Shown here: piece after piece, positions 34,424 to 43,580 of the stretch
Position numbering within the stretch: position 1 is the first letter of the stretch
Layout: every line of letters begins with the position of its first letter
Origin: Streptomyces albospinus
GTDB taxonomy: Bacteria; Actinomycetota; Actinomycetes; Streptomycetales; Streptomycetaceae
Reading direction: 5' to 3'
Assembly (NCBI RefSeq): GCF_014648695.1
Contig: NZ_BMRP01000045.1
Span: forward strand, 1-55,512
DNA length: 55,512 bases
Translations under genes and position numbers: made by a program
The notes under the pieces: generated by a model
Seen by the model: only the letters and a program-made list of their open reading frames with translations
What the model was told of the DNA's origin: nothing
Databases searched by the model: none

Positions 34424-35888
34424 GCACTCCCACAACCGAGTCTCCCGCGACGAGAGCACGCGTAACGCGTTCGGAGCGGGCGGGGAACCGGAGCGGTATT
34501 TCGTTGTCATCGGCAGCGACGTGGCGCGCCGGGTCTGCGGATTCCTGCAAGCGGCGGGGCACCTCGTGCAGCACTTGGCGCAACCCACGGACGAGGAACT
34601 GCGCCAGACACTCGACCGGGAGGTGGCCGGCGTCGCCATCCTGCTGGACGACGACGTCGAATCCCTGCGATACGCGCTCGCCATCGAGCACATCTGCCCG
34701 GGCGTCAGACTGGTGGTGACGGTCTTCGACCGGACGGTGGCCGAGCAACTCGTACGCATGGTCCCGAACTGTCAGGTCCTGTCGCCGGCCGACGTCGCCG
34801 CTCCCATTCTGCTGGCCGCCTGTCTCCAGCCCGACCTGCTGGCCCTCAGCCCGAGCCCATCAGGCCACGTCGGCGCCCGGTGGGAGGAGGGCGCCGTGAG
34901 CCTGGAGACGTACCGGCCACCGCGCTCCCTGAAGTACCGGGCGCTGCTGGGGAAGTTCAGAGGACAGCTACGGCCGCACGACGGCAGTTCGCGGATCATG
35001 CTGGCCGGCCTCACGGGGCTGCTCGCGGTGCTGCTGGCGGACTGGACGTGGTCCGTGGTCTTGAACCACCGACCGCCGGTGGAGGCTCTCTTCGAGGCGG
35101 TGCGAACGGTGTCGGCCGTCGGTCCCGCATCGGCGCAAGGGTCAAACGCCTACCTGGTGTTCGCCAGCTTCGCGATGCTCATCACCATCGTGTTCACCGC
35201 CGTCTTCACCGCCGGCATGGTCGACCGCCTCCTGGCACCCCGCTCGGTCGGCGTGGTCGGCCCCCGGGCCCTTCCCAGGGCGGGCCACGTGGTGGTCGTC
35301 GGGCTCGGGCAGGTGGGGTTGCGGTTGTGCACTCGGTTGCAGGACCTCGGTATGGGGGTGATAGCGGTGGAACGTGACCCAGCTGCCCCGAACCTGCGAT
35401 TGGCCAGAGCCCTTGGCGTCCCGGTCGTCGTCGCCGATGCCACTGACAAGTTCGTGCTGCGCAGGCTCAGTCTCCACACGGCGCAGGCCATGGCCGCCGT
35501 CGCCTCCGACGATCTGGACAACATCGCGGTCTCCGTTGCCGCCCGAGCGGTCGCGCCCGATCTGCGCGTGGTCATCCGGGCAGGCGACCACGAGGCCATC
35601 GCCGAGACCCAGTCCCTGTTCAGGATCGGCATCGTCCACGACATGGGCAGCTTGAGCGCTGCGTACACGACTGCGAGCCTGATCGGGCTGCGGCCACGCG
35701 GAGTACTCGCGCACGGTAAGCGGTTGCTTGTGGAGTGCGCGAACGGGGAGTTCGTGCCATGGCCGCTCGCGTCCCGGTGCGATCACCAGCAGGACAGGCA
35801 CTCCGAGGCGGACAGCGGCGCCCGCGTAACTGCCGGAACGCGCCGACCAGACCCCGGAGAAGGAAGAGAGGACCGCAGACGCGGATGA
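34401..35888 (+). CDS. TrkA-N protein with two-helix pore-like membrane domain (CASTOR/POLLUX-like)
   Basis: A 495-residue membrane protein. An N-terminal degenerate Rossmann domain (YFVVIGSDVARRV; about 32-150) is followed by two membrane helices (about 199-222 and 248-273) around a loop VRTVSAVGPASAQG, then a second TrkA-N domain with the NAD motif VVVVGLGQVGLRL (about 297-309) and ATDKFVLRRLSLHTAQAMAA. This order fits ion-channel proteins of the CASTOR/POLLUX type. The loop lacks the TVGYG filter. The ATG at 34401 is chosen because the frame before it overlaps the Cys-rich ORF; a GTG at 34230 is also in frame. The last 35 residues are Arg/Asp-rich and may be read-through of a shifted end. 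Confidence 0.75.
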   Translation: MTASLTSEHSHNRVSRDESTRNAFGAGGEPERYFVVIGSDVARRVCGFLQAAGHLVQHLAQPTDEELRQTLDREVAGVAILLDDDVESLRYALAIEHICPGVRLVVTVFDRTVAEQLVRMVPNCQVLSPADVAAPILLAACLQPDLLALSPSPSGHVGARWEEGAVSLETYRPPRSLKYRALLGKFRGQLRPHDGSSRIMLAGLTGLLAVLLADWTWSVVLNHRPPVEALFEAVRTVSAVGPASAQGSNAYLVFASFAMLITIVFTAVFTAGMVDRLLAPRSVGVVGPRALPRAGHVVVVGLGQVGLRLCTRLQDLGMGVIAVERDPAAPNLRLARALGVPVVVADATDKFVLRRLSLHTAQAMAAVASDDLDNIAVSVAARAVAPDLRVVIRAGDHEAIAETQSLFRIGIVHDMGSLSAAYTTASLIGLRPRGVLAHGKRLLVECANGEFVPWPLASRCDHQQDRHSEADSGARVTAGTRRPDPGEGREDRRRG

Positions 35889-35989
35889 GTGTCCCCGAAG
35901 GACTCGGGCCACCGTCCGTCCGTGATGATCGAGCAGCATATGGCGTGTCAGAGATCTCTTACTGCCTGGAATCCACGACCTTCTTCCAC

Positions 35990-36326
35990 CGCAGAGGCCG
36001 GGGTCGGCCTGCGGCACGTGCCGACGTCGCCGGCTGAGCCGCTGGTGGAGTTGCAGGCCGCCCCGGCAGGGCTGGACGTTGAGGCGAGCGAGATCGGCAT
36101 CCTGGATCCCGAGGATCCGGCGCGGGCCCGGCCCGACGGGCAGGTGCTTGCCGTCGGGGTGCGTGGCCGCGCCGTGCTGCCCGTGCTGCGGGCGGCGGGT
36201 CCGGCCGGGGCAGCGGCGGTCGCGGTCACGCTCGATGCCCCAGGACAGACCGCCATGCTCGGCGAAGCAGTCGCGGAGGCCGGTACGGCGTTGCTCTCGG
36301 TACACCGCGGGAACGGGAAGTGCTGA
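35990..36326 (+). pseudogene. PucR-like regulator N-terminal domain fragment
   Basis: The frame reads EPLVELQAAPAGLDVEASEI, then GILDPEDPARARPDGQVLAV and GVRGRAVLPVLRAAGPAGAA, ending ALLSVHRGNGKC at TGA 36326. It resembles the N-terminal domain of PucR-type regulators (a stretch with repeated Leu/Arg and an IGILDPE core). There is no start and no helix-turn-helix part. Confidence 0.45.
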
Positions 36327-36354
36327 CCCGGTCGGGCGCGGCCGGCGGATGCCG

Positions 36355-36399
36355 TGATCCACCTCGCGATGATCCACCTCGCGATGATCGACCTCACAA
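36355..36399. repeat. 15-bp tandem repeat, three units
   Basis: TGATCCACCTCGCGA occurs twice in tandem (36355-36384) and a third, diverged unit follows to 36399. It is in non-coding DNA just after the PucR-like fragment. Confidence 0.85.
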
Positions 36400-36645
36400 G
36401 CCGACGCCTCACCCGTGAAACCACCTCGAATTGGTGGCACACCTGCATCTGGGATCAAACGCCACCGCAGCGAAAACGCTCTTTACGTAGCGAGTTTCGG
36501 GGGAGCCGACCTCAGTGGGCCGCCCGGCAGCCGCCCGGCAGCCGTCCGGCACTTACCGGTGGGGGCCGTGCAGAAGCGCGCTCCGCCCACGATGCGGGCG
36601 CGTGGGATCCGGGTTGCCGTCTCGTCAGGCCAAGGCGGGACCCGC

Positions 36646-39600
36646 TCACGACCGGGTGCCCATGTCGGTGGGAATGTCCTGCTCCGTCCAGATGATCTTG
36701 CCGGTCGTCGTGTAACGGGTGCCCCATCGCCGGGTGAGTTGGGCCACGATCAGTAGGCCGCGTCCTCCCTCGTCGGTGGTCCGGGCATGGCGCAGGCGCG
36801 GCGAAGTGCTGCTGGCGTCGGAGACCTCGCAGATCAGCCCTTGGTCCCGGATCAGGCGCAGACTTACCGGTCCGGTCGCATGGCGGATGGCGTTGGTGAC
36901 CAACTCGCTGACGATGAGCTCCGTGGTGAACGTCAGATCGTCCATGCCCCACTCCGCCAACTGCCGGTTGGCGAGGGCGCGGGCGTTCGCCACGGCCGCC
37001 GGGTCGCTGGGTAGGTTCCATGACACGACCCGGTCCGGAGCCAGGACGCGGGTCCGGGCGAGGAGCAGGGCCGCGTCGTCGGACGGTGGACCCGTCAGCA
37101 GGGCGTCGACCGCACCCAGGCCGATCTCCTGCAACGTCGGCCCGGGCGCCACGAGGGCGTCGCCCAGTCGGGAGAGCCCGACGTCGAGATCCCGGTCGAA
37201 GGTCTCGATGAGGCCGTCGGTGTAGAGGGCGATGAGGCTGCCTTCGGCCAGCTCCAGTTCGACGGACTCGAAGGGGAGGTACCCGAGGCCGAGGGGCGGT
37301 CCGGCGGCCAGGTCGACGACGTCGGCGGTGCCGTCGCGGCCGACGATCACCGGTGGGAGGTGACCGGCCCGGGCCAGCGTGAACCGTCTGCTGACCGGGT
37401 CGTAGACAGCGTACAGACAGGTGGCACCCATGAACGCGGCACCCGCGGTCTCGTCCTCTCCCTCCGCCGGCCCCATGAGGCCGATGACCAGGTCGTCCAG
37501 ATGAGCCAGCAGTTCGTCCGGGGGGAGATCCAGATTGGCGAGCGTGCGTACCGCGGTGCGCAGACGCCCCATGGTTGCCGCCGCGTTCATGCCGTGTCCG
37601 ACGACGTCCCCGACGACCAGTGCAACCCGGGCTCCGGAGAGCGGAATCACGTCGAACCAGTCGCCGCCCACACCGCTGGGGGCATCCGCCGGGAGATACC
37701 ACGACGCCACCTCCAGAGCGGACCCTCCGGTGAGTTCCTGCGGCAGCAGGTAACGCTGCATGGAGCGGGCCGCTGTGCGCTCGCGCGTGAAGCGGCGCGC
37801 GTTGTCGACGCACACCGCCGCGCGGGAGACGAGTTCCTCGGCGAGACGCACGTCGTCGTCCTCGAAGGGGCCGCTACGCCGGGAGCGGGCGAATGTCGCC
37901 ACACCGAGGGTGACGCCGCGCGCCCGCACCGGAATCACCATCAGCGAGCGGAAGCCGAACTTGCGGATGGAGGCGCCCAGTGACTGGTCTTCGGTCACCC
38001 AGGCGCTGGTGGAGCGGTCCAGGATGCGTTCCACGAGAGTCCTGCTTTCCAGCAGGCAGCGGGTCACGGGCGACGAGGGTGCACGCCGGACCGTTTCGCC
38101 CAGGGCCAGAGTCGCCTCCGGACAGCCCTCCCGCACCGACTGCTGCCCCGCTCGGCGGATGACGGGCGTCATGCCGACCGGTCCGGGGGTCGGCTCCTCG
38201 CCCCTCATGACCGAGTCCAGCAGGTCGACGGCGACGAACTCGGCGACGGCCGGCACGGCCTCGTCGGCCAGTTCCTGCGCGGTCCGCGTCACTTCCAGTG
38301 TGCTGCCGATTCGGGCACCGGCGTCGTTCAGCAGAGCCAGGCGTTCCTGGGCCCGCCAGCGCTCGGTGACGTCGATGACCATGTACCAGATGCCCACGTA
38401 CCGGCCCTGATGGTCCTTCATGGCGAAGAAGGAAGCGGAGAAGGCGCGTGTGCGGTGGGGATCGGTGTAGCTGGGGCCGCGGAACTCGTAGTCCAGCACC
38501 GGGTTCCCGGTCTCGAGGACCCTGTGCATCCGCTCCTCGAAGGCTTCCGCCTCAAGCCTCGGCAGGACCTCCCCCACCTGCCGCCCCAGTCGTTGTTCGA
38601 GGGGGATCAGGCGGCCCAGTGGCTCGTTCACCCAGACGTAGCGCAGATCCGCGTCCAGGACGGCCATGCCGACCGGTGCGTGGGTGAGGAACGGGGTGAG
38701 CATCAGCTGGCTCACCCCGCCTCCCGGCATCCGCCAGAAGGCCCGTTTCGGCGGCCGGCCGACGAACCTGCCGAAGACCAGTGCGGCGACCGCGGCGACC
38801 AGTACACCCGGGACCATTTCGTAGATGCCCGACTCGAGCGGCCCGAGCAGTGGATTGACCTTTTTCCAGAGAAGCACCGTGGTCGCACCCGACACGATCC
38901 CGGCCATGGCCCCCGCCCAGGTCATGCGCGGCCAGTACAGCGAGAGGAGGACGACCGGCCCGAACGCGGCCCCGAAGCCCGCCCAGGCGTAGGCGACGAT
39001 GCCCAGCAGCCCGCCGCCGTTGAGCGCGATCACGAAGGCCACCAGGATCACCACGACGACGGCCCCGCGACCGACCCGCACCAGCACCCTGTCCGAGGCA
39101 CGCCGGTTGAGGAACGCGCGGTAGAAGTCCTCCGTGAGCGCGACGGACGACACCAGTAGCTGGCTGTCCGCGGTCGACATGATCGCGGCCAGTACGGCGA
39201 TCAGCATCACCCCGGCGATCCAGGGATTGAGCAGGATGCGGCTCAGGACGATGTACACCGTCTCGGGGTCGTGGAGCGGCGTGCCGAGCAGCCCGATTCC
39301 CGCGAGGCCGACGAGGGTGGCACCGGCGAGTACGACGATGACCCACCCCGTTTCGATACGGCGGGCCGCGGGGATGGCCTGGATGCTGCGGATGCCCATG
39401 AAACGGGCCAGGATGTGCGGCTGACCGAAGTAGCCGAGGCCCCAGGCGAGCAGCGAAATGATCGCGACGGCGCCGAGCGACCCGCCTGCCGACCACCGCC
39501 CGTCGGCGTAGTTGACCTTCGCCCCCATGTCCAGCAGACCCGGCGCCTTCTTGCCGAGGGCATCGGCCAGTTCCCGGAAGCCTCCGAGGGCCCCGACACC

Positions 39601-40215
39601 GGCCAGGGGGACCACGAGCAGGGCGAGGAACATCAGCGTCGCCTGCATCACGTGCGTGAGGCTCACGGCGAGGAAGCCGCCCAGGCTCGAGTAGATGACC
39701 ATCACCAGGGCCGTCAGAGTCACCCCGAGCCCGAAACGGATGTTGAAGGCATGCTCGAACAGCAACCCGCCGGCGACCAGACCACTGGCGACATAGACGG
39801 TGAAGAACACGAGGGTGACCGCTGCCGAGACCATCCTGAGCATCCGGGTGCGGTCCTCGAACCGCTCCTCCAGGTAGGCCGACAGGCTCAAGGCGTTCTC
39901 GGCACGCTCGGTGTAGGTGCGCAGCCTCGGCGCGACGAACCGCCAGTTGAGGTAGGTGCCGACCGCCAGGCCGACTGCGATCCAACTGGCGCCGATGCCG
40001 GTCGCGTACACCGCTCCGGGAAACGCGAGAAACAGCCAGCCGGACATGTCACTGGCCCCTGCGGACAGGGCGGCGACCAACGCGCTGAGCCTGCGGCTCC
40101 CGAGGGCGAAGTCGGCGAAGGTGTGAGTACGGGTATATGCCCAGACACCTACTCCGATCATGGCGACCGCATACACGAGGAACGTGGTCACGATCGGCGC
40201 ACTCAACTCGAACAT
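36646..40215 (-). CDS. Na+/solute symporter (PutP/SLC5 type) fused to PAS, GAF, SpoIIE phosphatase and HATPase domains
   Basis: An 1189-residue fusion. Residues 1-495 form a sodium:solute symporter with about 13 membrane helices (SGWLFLAFPGAVYATGIGAS, AWGLGYFGQPHILARFMGIR, LAAIMSTADSQLLVSSVALT), typical of PutP. A PAS domain follows (about 506-620), then GAF (about 630-805), then a PP2C-type SpoIIE phosphatase (845-1055) with GVGGDWFDV, VVGDVVGHG, YTDGL and DDAALL metal motifs. A terminal HATPase (1065-1180) has the N-box ELVTNAIRHA and a G-box DEGGRGL like RsbW-type anti-sigma kinases. It is probably a receptor that couples solute transport to partner-switching signalling. GAGGAG precedes ATG 40215. 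Confidence 0.9.
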   Translation of the reverse strand: MFELSAPIVTTFLVYAVAMIGVGVWAYTRTHTFADFALGSRRLSALVAALSAGASDMSGWLFLAFPGAVYATGIGASWIAVGLAVGTYLNWRFVAPRLRTYTERAENALSLSAYLEERFEDRTRMLRMVSAAVTLVFFTVYVASGLVAGGLLFEHAFNIRFGLGVTLTALVMVIYSSLGGFLAVSLTHVMQATLMFLALLVVPLAGVGALGGFRELADALGKKAPGLLDMGAKVNYADGRWSAGGSLGAVAIISLLAWGLGYFGQPHILARFMGIRSIQAIPAARRIETGWVIVVLAGATLVGLAGIGLLGTPLHDPETVYIVLSRILLNPWIAGVMLIAVLAAIMSTADSQLLVSSVALTEDFYRAFLNRRASDRVLVRVGRGAVVVVILVAFVIALNGGGLLGIVAYAWAGFGAAFGPVVLLSLYWPRMTWAGAMAGIVSGATTVLLWKKVNPLLGPLESGIYEMVPGVLVAAVAALVFGRFVGRPPKRAFWRMPGGGVSQLMLTPFLTHAPVGMAVLDADLRYVWVNEPLGRLIPLEQRLGRQVGEVLPRLEAEAFEERMHRVLETGNPVLDYEFRGPSYTDPHRTRAFSASFFAMKDHQGRYVGIWYMVIDVTERWRAQERLALLNDAGARIGSTLEVTRTAQELADEAVPAVAEFVAVDLLDSVMRGEEPTPGPVGMTPVIRRAGQQSVREGCPEATLALGETVRRAPSSPVTRCLLESRTLVERILDRSTSAWVTEDQSLGASIRKFGFRSLMVIPVRARGVTLGVATFARSRRSGPFEDDDVRLAEELVSRAAVCVDNARRFTRERTAARSMQRYLLPQELTGGSALEVASWYLPADAPSGVGGDWFDVIPLSGARVALVVGDVVGHGMNAAATMGRLRTAVRTLANLDLPPDELLAHLDDLVIGLMGPAEGEDETAGAAFMGATCLYAVYDPVSRRFTLARAGHLPPVIVGRDGTADVVDLAAGPPLGLGYLPFESVELELAEGSLIALYTDGLIETFDRDLDVGLSRLGDALVAPGPTLQEIGLGAVDALLTGPPSDDAALLLARTRVLAPDRVVSWNLPSDPAAVANARALANRQLAEWGMDDLTFTTELIVSELVTNAIRHATGPVSLRLIRDQGLICEVSDASSTSPRLRHARTTDEGGRGLLIVAQLTRRWGTRYTTTGKIIWTEQDIPTDMGTRS

Positions 40216-40722
40216 GTTCTCCTCGCCCGCGAGGTTCATGAGCACCGGGCGCGACCAGAGGCGCGCCTGGGAGCCCGGTCTACCCTGGCGGGTAAATGTA
40301 CCGATTTGGGTCGCCAGGCAGCGACCGCCACCTCCACGCCGGTGTCGAACGGCCGATACGTGCCACAGCCGCGCGCCACGCCACAGCTGGGTGCGGCTCT
40401 GTAGTTGTCGCCATCGGGACGGGTTGGAGACCACGGACCGTCCACGGACCGGGGTGGAACCTGGCGCGATGGGCGAAGAGACGCTGGATCGGCCGAGCTT
40501 GACTCTGTCGGGGAACTTGGCGTTTCCCGGTGCGGCAGCGTGATCAGCGGGCCGCCACGAGCACGTCATCAGCGGGAAGGGATTCGCCGCGCAGGCCACC
40601 GAGACGTGCGTCCGGCAGCGTCAATGTGATCACGGATGTGGCCACCACCTCGGCCGCCACGAAAGACGCCCAGGGACTGCCCGATGGGTCGCCGTGGGCC
40701 GGCGAAGGCGCCCGCGTTTGAA
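40216..40722. other. Leader region of the symporter-phosphatase gene
   Basis: The frame of the fusion gene stays open to 40599, but its translation here is Arg/Gln-rich and unlike the protein, and the ribosome site favours ATG 40215. Presumably holds the fusion gene's promoter. No other gene seen. Confidence 0.4.
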
Positions 40723-40759
40723 TAACCTAGGAGTCCTAGGTTACAACTAGGATCCCTAG
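40723..40759. promoter_or_regulatory. CCTAGG palindromes, probable TetR operator
   Basis: A 21-bp perfect palindrome around a central G (TAACCTAGGA-G-TCCTAGGTTA, 40723-40743) is followed by a second, shorter one (CTAGGATCCCTAG, 40747-40759). They end 17 bp before the TetR gene and are likely autoregulatory sites. Confidence 0.75.
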
Positions 40760-40776
40760 GAAGCCGGGGAGGGCGT

Positions 40777-41370
40777 ATGGTGCGGGCCGGGTTGACGGGG
40801 GAGCGGGTGACGATTGCGGGGGCCGAGCTGGCAGACGAGGTCAGCCTCGAACGGGTGACCATGTCGCAGGTGGCGCGGCGGCTCGGGGTGAAGGATGCGA
40901 GCCTCTACTCGCACGTCCGCAATCTGGAGGACCTGCGCGGGCGGATCGCGCTGCTGGCGGCGGACGAGAAGACGATCCGTATCGCAGGGGCGATCGCCGG
41001 GCGAGCGGGCAAGGATGCGCTGGTCGCGTACGGGAACGCCTGGCGGGAGTACGCCCACGAGCATCCGGGGCGCTACATGGCGACGCAGGTCCGGATCCAG
41101 ATCGATCCTGAGCTGGCCGCACAAGCGCCCGGACCCCGGCGCGCGGTCGAGCTGACCTACGGCATGCTGCGCGGCTACGGACTGGCCGAGCCCGACCTGA
41201 CCGACGCGGTCCGTTTGCTGCGCAGCACCTTCCACGGGTTCGTGGCCCTTGAGGCCGTCGGCGGGTTCGCGCACGAGCGTTCGCCGCAGCAGTCCTGGAT
41301 CCGCGCCCTCGACGCCCTGCACACCCTCCTGGAGCACTGGCCACCCTCGCAAGAAGGAGACCTCACATGA
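40777..41370 (+). CDS. TetR/AcrR-family regulator (WHG-domain type)
   Basis: A 197-residue regulator. The DNA-binding part reads RVTIAGAELADEVSLERVTM, then SQVARRLGVKDASLYSHVRN (residues 10-50). The C-terminal domain contains RLLRSTFHGFVALEAVGGFA, the WHG-type ligand-binding core. ATG 40777 follows GGGGAGGG. Its stop overlaps the hydrolase start (ATGA at 41367), so both are one operon controlled by the CCTAGG palindromes. The effector is unknown; a substrate of the hydrolase is plausible. Confidence 0.85.
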   Translation: MVRAGLTGERVTIAGAELADEVSLERVTMSQVARRLGVKDASLYSHVRNLEDLRGRIALLAADEKTIRIAGAIAGRAGKDALVAYGNAWREYAHEHPGRYMATQVRIQIDPELAAQAPGPRRAVELTYGMLRGYGLAEPDLTDAVRLLRSTFHGFVALEAVGGFAHERSPQQSWIRALDALHTLLEHWPPSQEGDLT

Positions 41371-42203
41371 CCGACCCGACCATCGGCAGCCTGCGTGTTG
41401 ACGGCGCGACCCTGCACTATCAAGTGCGCGGCCATGGGCCGCTGTTGCTGCTGATACCCGGAGGCGCGGGCGGCGCCGCCGCCTTCGACGGCATCGTCGA
41501 CGACCTGGCCGCTGAATACACCGTCGCGAGCTACGACCCGCGCGGCATCTCCCGCAGCACGCTGGACGACCCCGACGCCGAGCAGCGCGTAGCCGAGCAC
41601 GCCGACGATGCGTTGCGCATGGTGGAACTGCTGTCGCCCAGTGAGCCCGCCCGGGTGTTTGGCGCCAGCTCGGGCGCGATCGCCGCCATCCACCTGCTCA
41701 CCACCCAGTCCGAACGCATCGAACGCCTCGTGGCGCACGAGCCGCCGGTTGTGGAGGCCCTCCCGGACGCTGCCGAACACCGCGCGTACCTCGCGCGCGT
41801 GCAGGAGACGTTCCGCACGCAGGGGCTCATGCCGGCGATGGCCGTGTTCGCCGCGGGACTGAAGAAGGGCGGCGACATCACCGAACCAGAGCCCGAACTC
41901 AAGCTTCCGCCGCAGGCGGCGGCGCGGGCCGAGCAGACGATGGCCAACCTGCCGTACTTCCTCGGACGCATCGTGCCCAGCTTCATGTCGTACACCCCGG
42001 ACATCCACCGGTTGGAGACGCTGTCGAACCGACTCGTGCTCGCCTGCGGCCAGGACTCACACGGCGAACTGCCCAACCGTACGGCCACTTCCCTGGCCCA
42101 GCGCCTCGGCACGGAACTCCAGCACTTCCCCGGCGGGCACACCGGCACGACCACGCACCCTGCCGAGTTCGCGGAACACCTTCGCAAAGCCCTCAGCTCC
42201 TAG
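41367..42203 (+). CDS. Alpha/beta hydrolase
   Basis: A 278-residue hydrolase. HGPLLLLIPGGAGGAAAFDG forms the oxyanion turn, ASYDPRGISRSTLDDPD the strand 4 region, and FGASSGAIAAI the nucleophile elbow (Ser near residue 98). The late region has LVLACGQDSHGELP and the catalytic His context FPGGHTGTTTHP. Members include esterases and epoxide-hydrolase-like enzymes of detoxification. Translation is coupled to the TetR gene by a 4-bp overlap. Substrate unknown. Confidence 0.85.
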   Translation: MTDPTIGSLRVDGATLHYQVRGHGPLLLLIPGGAGGAAAFDGIVDDLAAEYTVASYDPRGISRSTLDDPDAEQRVAEHADDALRMVELLSPSEPARVFGASSGAIAAIHLLTTQSERIERLVAHEPPVVEALPDAAEHRAYLARVQETFRTQGLMPAMAVFAAGLKKGGDITEPEPELKLPPQAAARAEQTMANLPYFLGRIVPSFMSYTPDIHRLETLSNRLVLACGQDSHGELPNRTATSLAQRLGTELQHFPGGHTGTTTHPAEFAEHLRKALSS

Positions 42204-42283
42204 GTGTATTGGCCCATAGGGTTGTTTACGCGGGTGACGGGTGGCTGTCCGCGGGAAGCGGTGAGGCCAGGCACCTCGGCGGT

Positions 42284-42322
42284 CTCTCAGAACCCCGTCG
42301 CAGAACGCACTAGTTCTGAGAG
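42284..42322 (+). terminator. Hairpin after the TetR-hydrolase operon
   Basis: 10-bp stem (42284-42293 with 42313-42322) and 19-nt loop, 81 bp after the hydrolase stop. Weaker than the other hairpins. The rest of 42204-42644 holds no recognised gene. Confidence 0.5.
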
Positions 42323-42480
42323 GACATCTGCGAGTGGTGAGCTGGGCGAATGCGGGCGGTTCACGCGTGGCCGGGCGGCCCTTTCGACTGCCCCCCGTTT
42401 GTGAGAGACCCGAACCGATCTCGACGCCGCGCTCATCCTGTGGTTGATTGCCGGACCGTAGACGAGCAGCCCGACGACGC

Positions 42481-42514
42481 GCACGAGCCCGCTACTGAGG
42501 TGGCGGGCTCGTGC
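42481..42514. terminator. Strong hairpin in the gap before the F420-type oxidoreductase
   Basis: Perfect 12-bp stem (42481-42492 with 42503-42514) and 10-nt loop. No intact gene ends here, so it probably terminated a lost gene. Confidence 0.75.
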
Positions 42515-42644
42515 GTGGTCGACGTCTTATGAGCCGTTCGACCAACTGAGGGAACGGCGGAAACCGACCCGGGACGCCCTCCGGTCGGCAGTGGCTGGAG
42601 ACGTGATGATCACGGCACAGCCCGCCACCCGGAGGGAACACCCG

Positions 42645-43520
42645 ATGAGCGACACCACAGTCCCCCTGAAGCAGCGAGTCGGCCGGTACGGCGCCTGGAG
42701 CGTCGAACTGCGCTCGGAGGACCCGGCCCGGCGCGGCGAACTGGACGAGGCCGCTGCCGAGCTGGAGGAACTCGGGTACGGCGCCATCTGGCTCGGCAAC
42801 AACAGCACCGCCGACCACGTCGCCCCGCTGATCGGGGCGACGCGCCGCATCGTCGTCGGCACCAGCGTCCTGAACATCTGGCAGCAGGAAGCCGCCACGA
42901 CCGCGGCCGGCTTCGACGAGGTGGAATCGGCGCACCCCGGCCGCTATCTGGTGGGTCTCGGCGTGAGCCACGGCCCGCTGGTGAAGGACTACAGCCGCCC
43001 GTACGCGGCGATGACCGGCTACCTCGACGAGCTGGACGGGGCCGGCGTCGCCGCCGACAGTAGGGTGCTGGCCGCACTGGGCCCGAAGATGCTGAAGCTG
43101 TCCGGCGAGCGGGCGGCCGGCGCCATCCCCTACCTGGTCACGCCCGAACACACCGCCCGGGCCCGCGAGATCCTCGGCGAGGGCCCGCTGCTCGCCCCGG
43201 AGCTGAAGGTGGTCCTGGAGACCGACCCAGTCCGAGCCCGCGCCCTGGCCCGCGACGCCCTCGCCATGTACCTCACCCTGCCGAACTACACCGACAACTT
43301 CCTGCGGCACGGCTTCACCGAAGCCGACCTGGCCGAGGGCGGCAGCGACCGCCTGATCGACGCGGTCTTCGCCTGGGGCGACGAGAACCGCATCCGCGAC
43401 CGCATCGACACCTTCCACCAGGCAGGCGCGGACCACGTGGCCCTCCAGATGCTCACCGGCACCCACAGGGACAAGCTCCCGAGGGAGGAATGGCGCAGGC
43501 TCGCTTCTCTATGGGGATAA
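42645..43520 (+). CDS. LLM-class F420-dependent oxidoreductase
   Basis: A 291-residue luciferase-like TIM barrel. Start ATG 42645 follows GGAGGG. Marks: GRYGAWSVELRSED, ELEELGYGAIWLGNN, RIVVGTSVLNIWQQEA, YLVGLGVSHGPLVKDY (the glycine-rich cofactor loop) and a TIGR-type end VFAWGDENRIRDRIDTFHQA, then GADHVALQML. It should use F420 or FMN, but F420 is more usual for this subgroup. Substrate unknown. No regulator adjoins it. Confidence 0.85.
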   Translation: MSDTTVPLKQRVGRYGAWSVELRSEDPARRGELDEAAAELEELGYGAIWLGNNSTADHVAPLIGATRRIVVGTSVLNIWQQEAATTAAGFDEVESAHPGRYLVGLGVSHGPLVKDYSRPYAAMTGYLDELDGAGVAADSRVLAALGPKMLKLSGERAAGAIPYLVTPEHTARAREILGEGPLLAPELKVVLETDPVRARALARDALAMYLTLPNYTDNFLRHGFTEADLAEGGSDRLIDAVFAWGDENRIRDRIDTFHQAGADHVALQMLTGTHRDKLPREEWRRLASLWG

Positions 43521-43580
43521 CGGCCTCGGGGGAACACCGGAACCGTGGTCAGCGGTAGCGCCAGTTCCGATTCGGATCGG

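Noticed and set aside
33860..34759. Minus-strand 299-codon ORF opposite the TrkA-like gene
   Set aside because: Half of it is the Ser/Arg-rich shadow of the TrkA gene; the other half has no start site or family signature.
39271..40404. Plus-strand 377-codon ORF opposite the symporter
   Set aside because: Composition is Gln/Arg/Glu-rich, typical of antisense frames, and no motif is present.
36646..40599. Long extension of the symporter fusion to 40599
   Set aside because: The extra 128 residues are Arg/Gln-rich, lack any membrane or signal character and precede a good ribosome site and natural symporter start at 40215.
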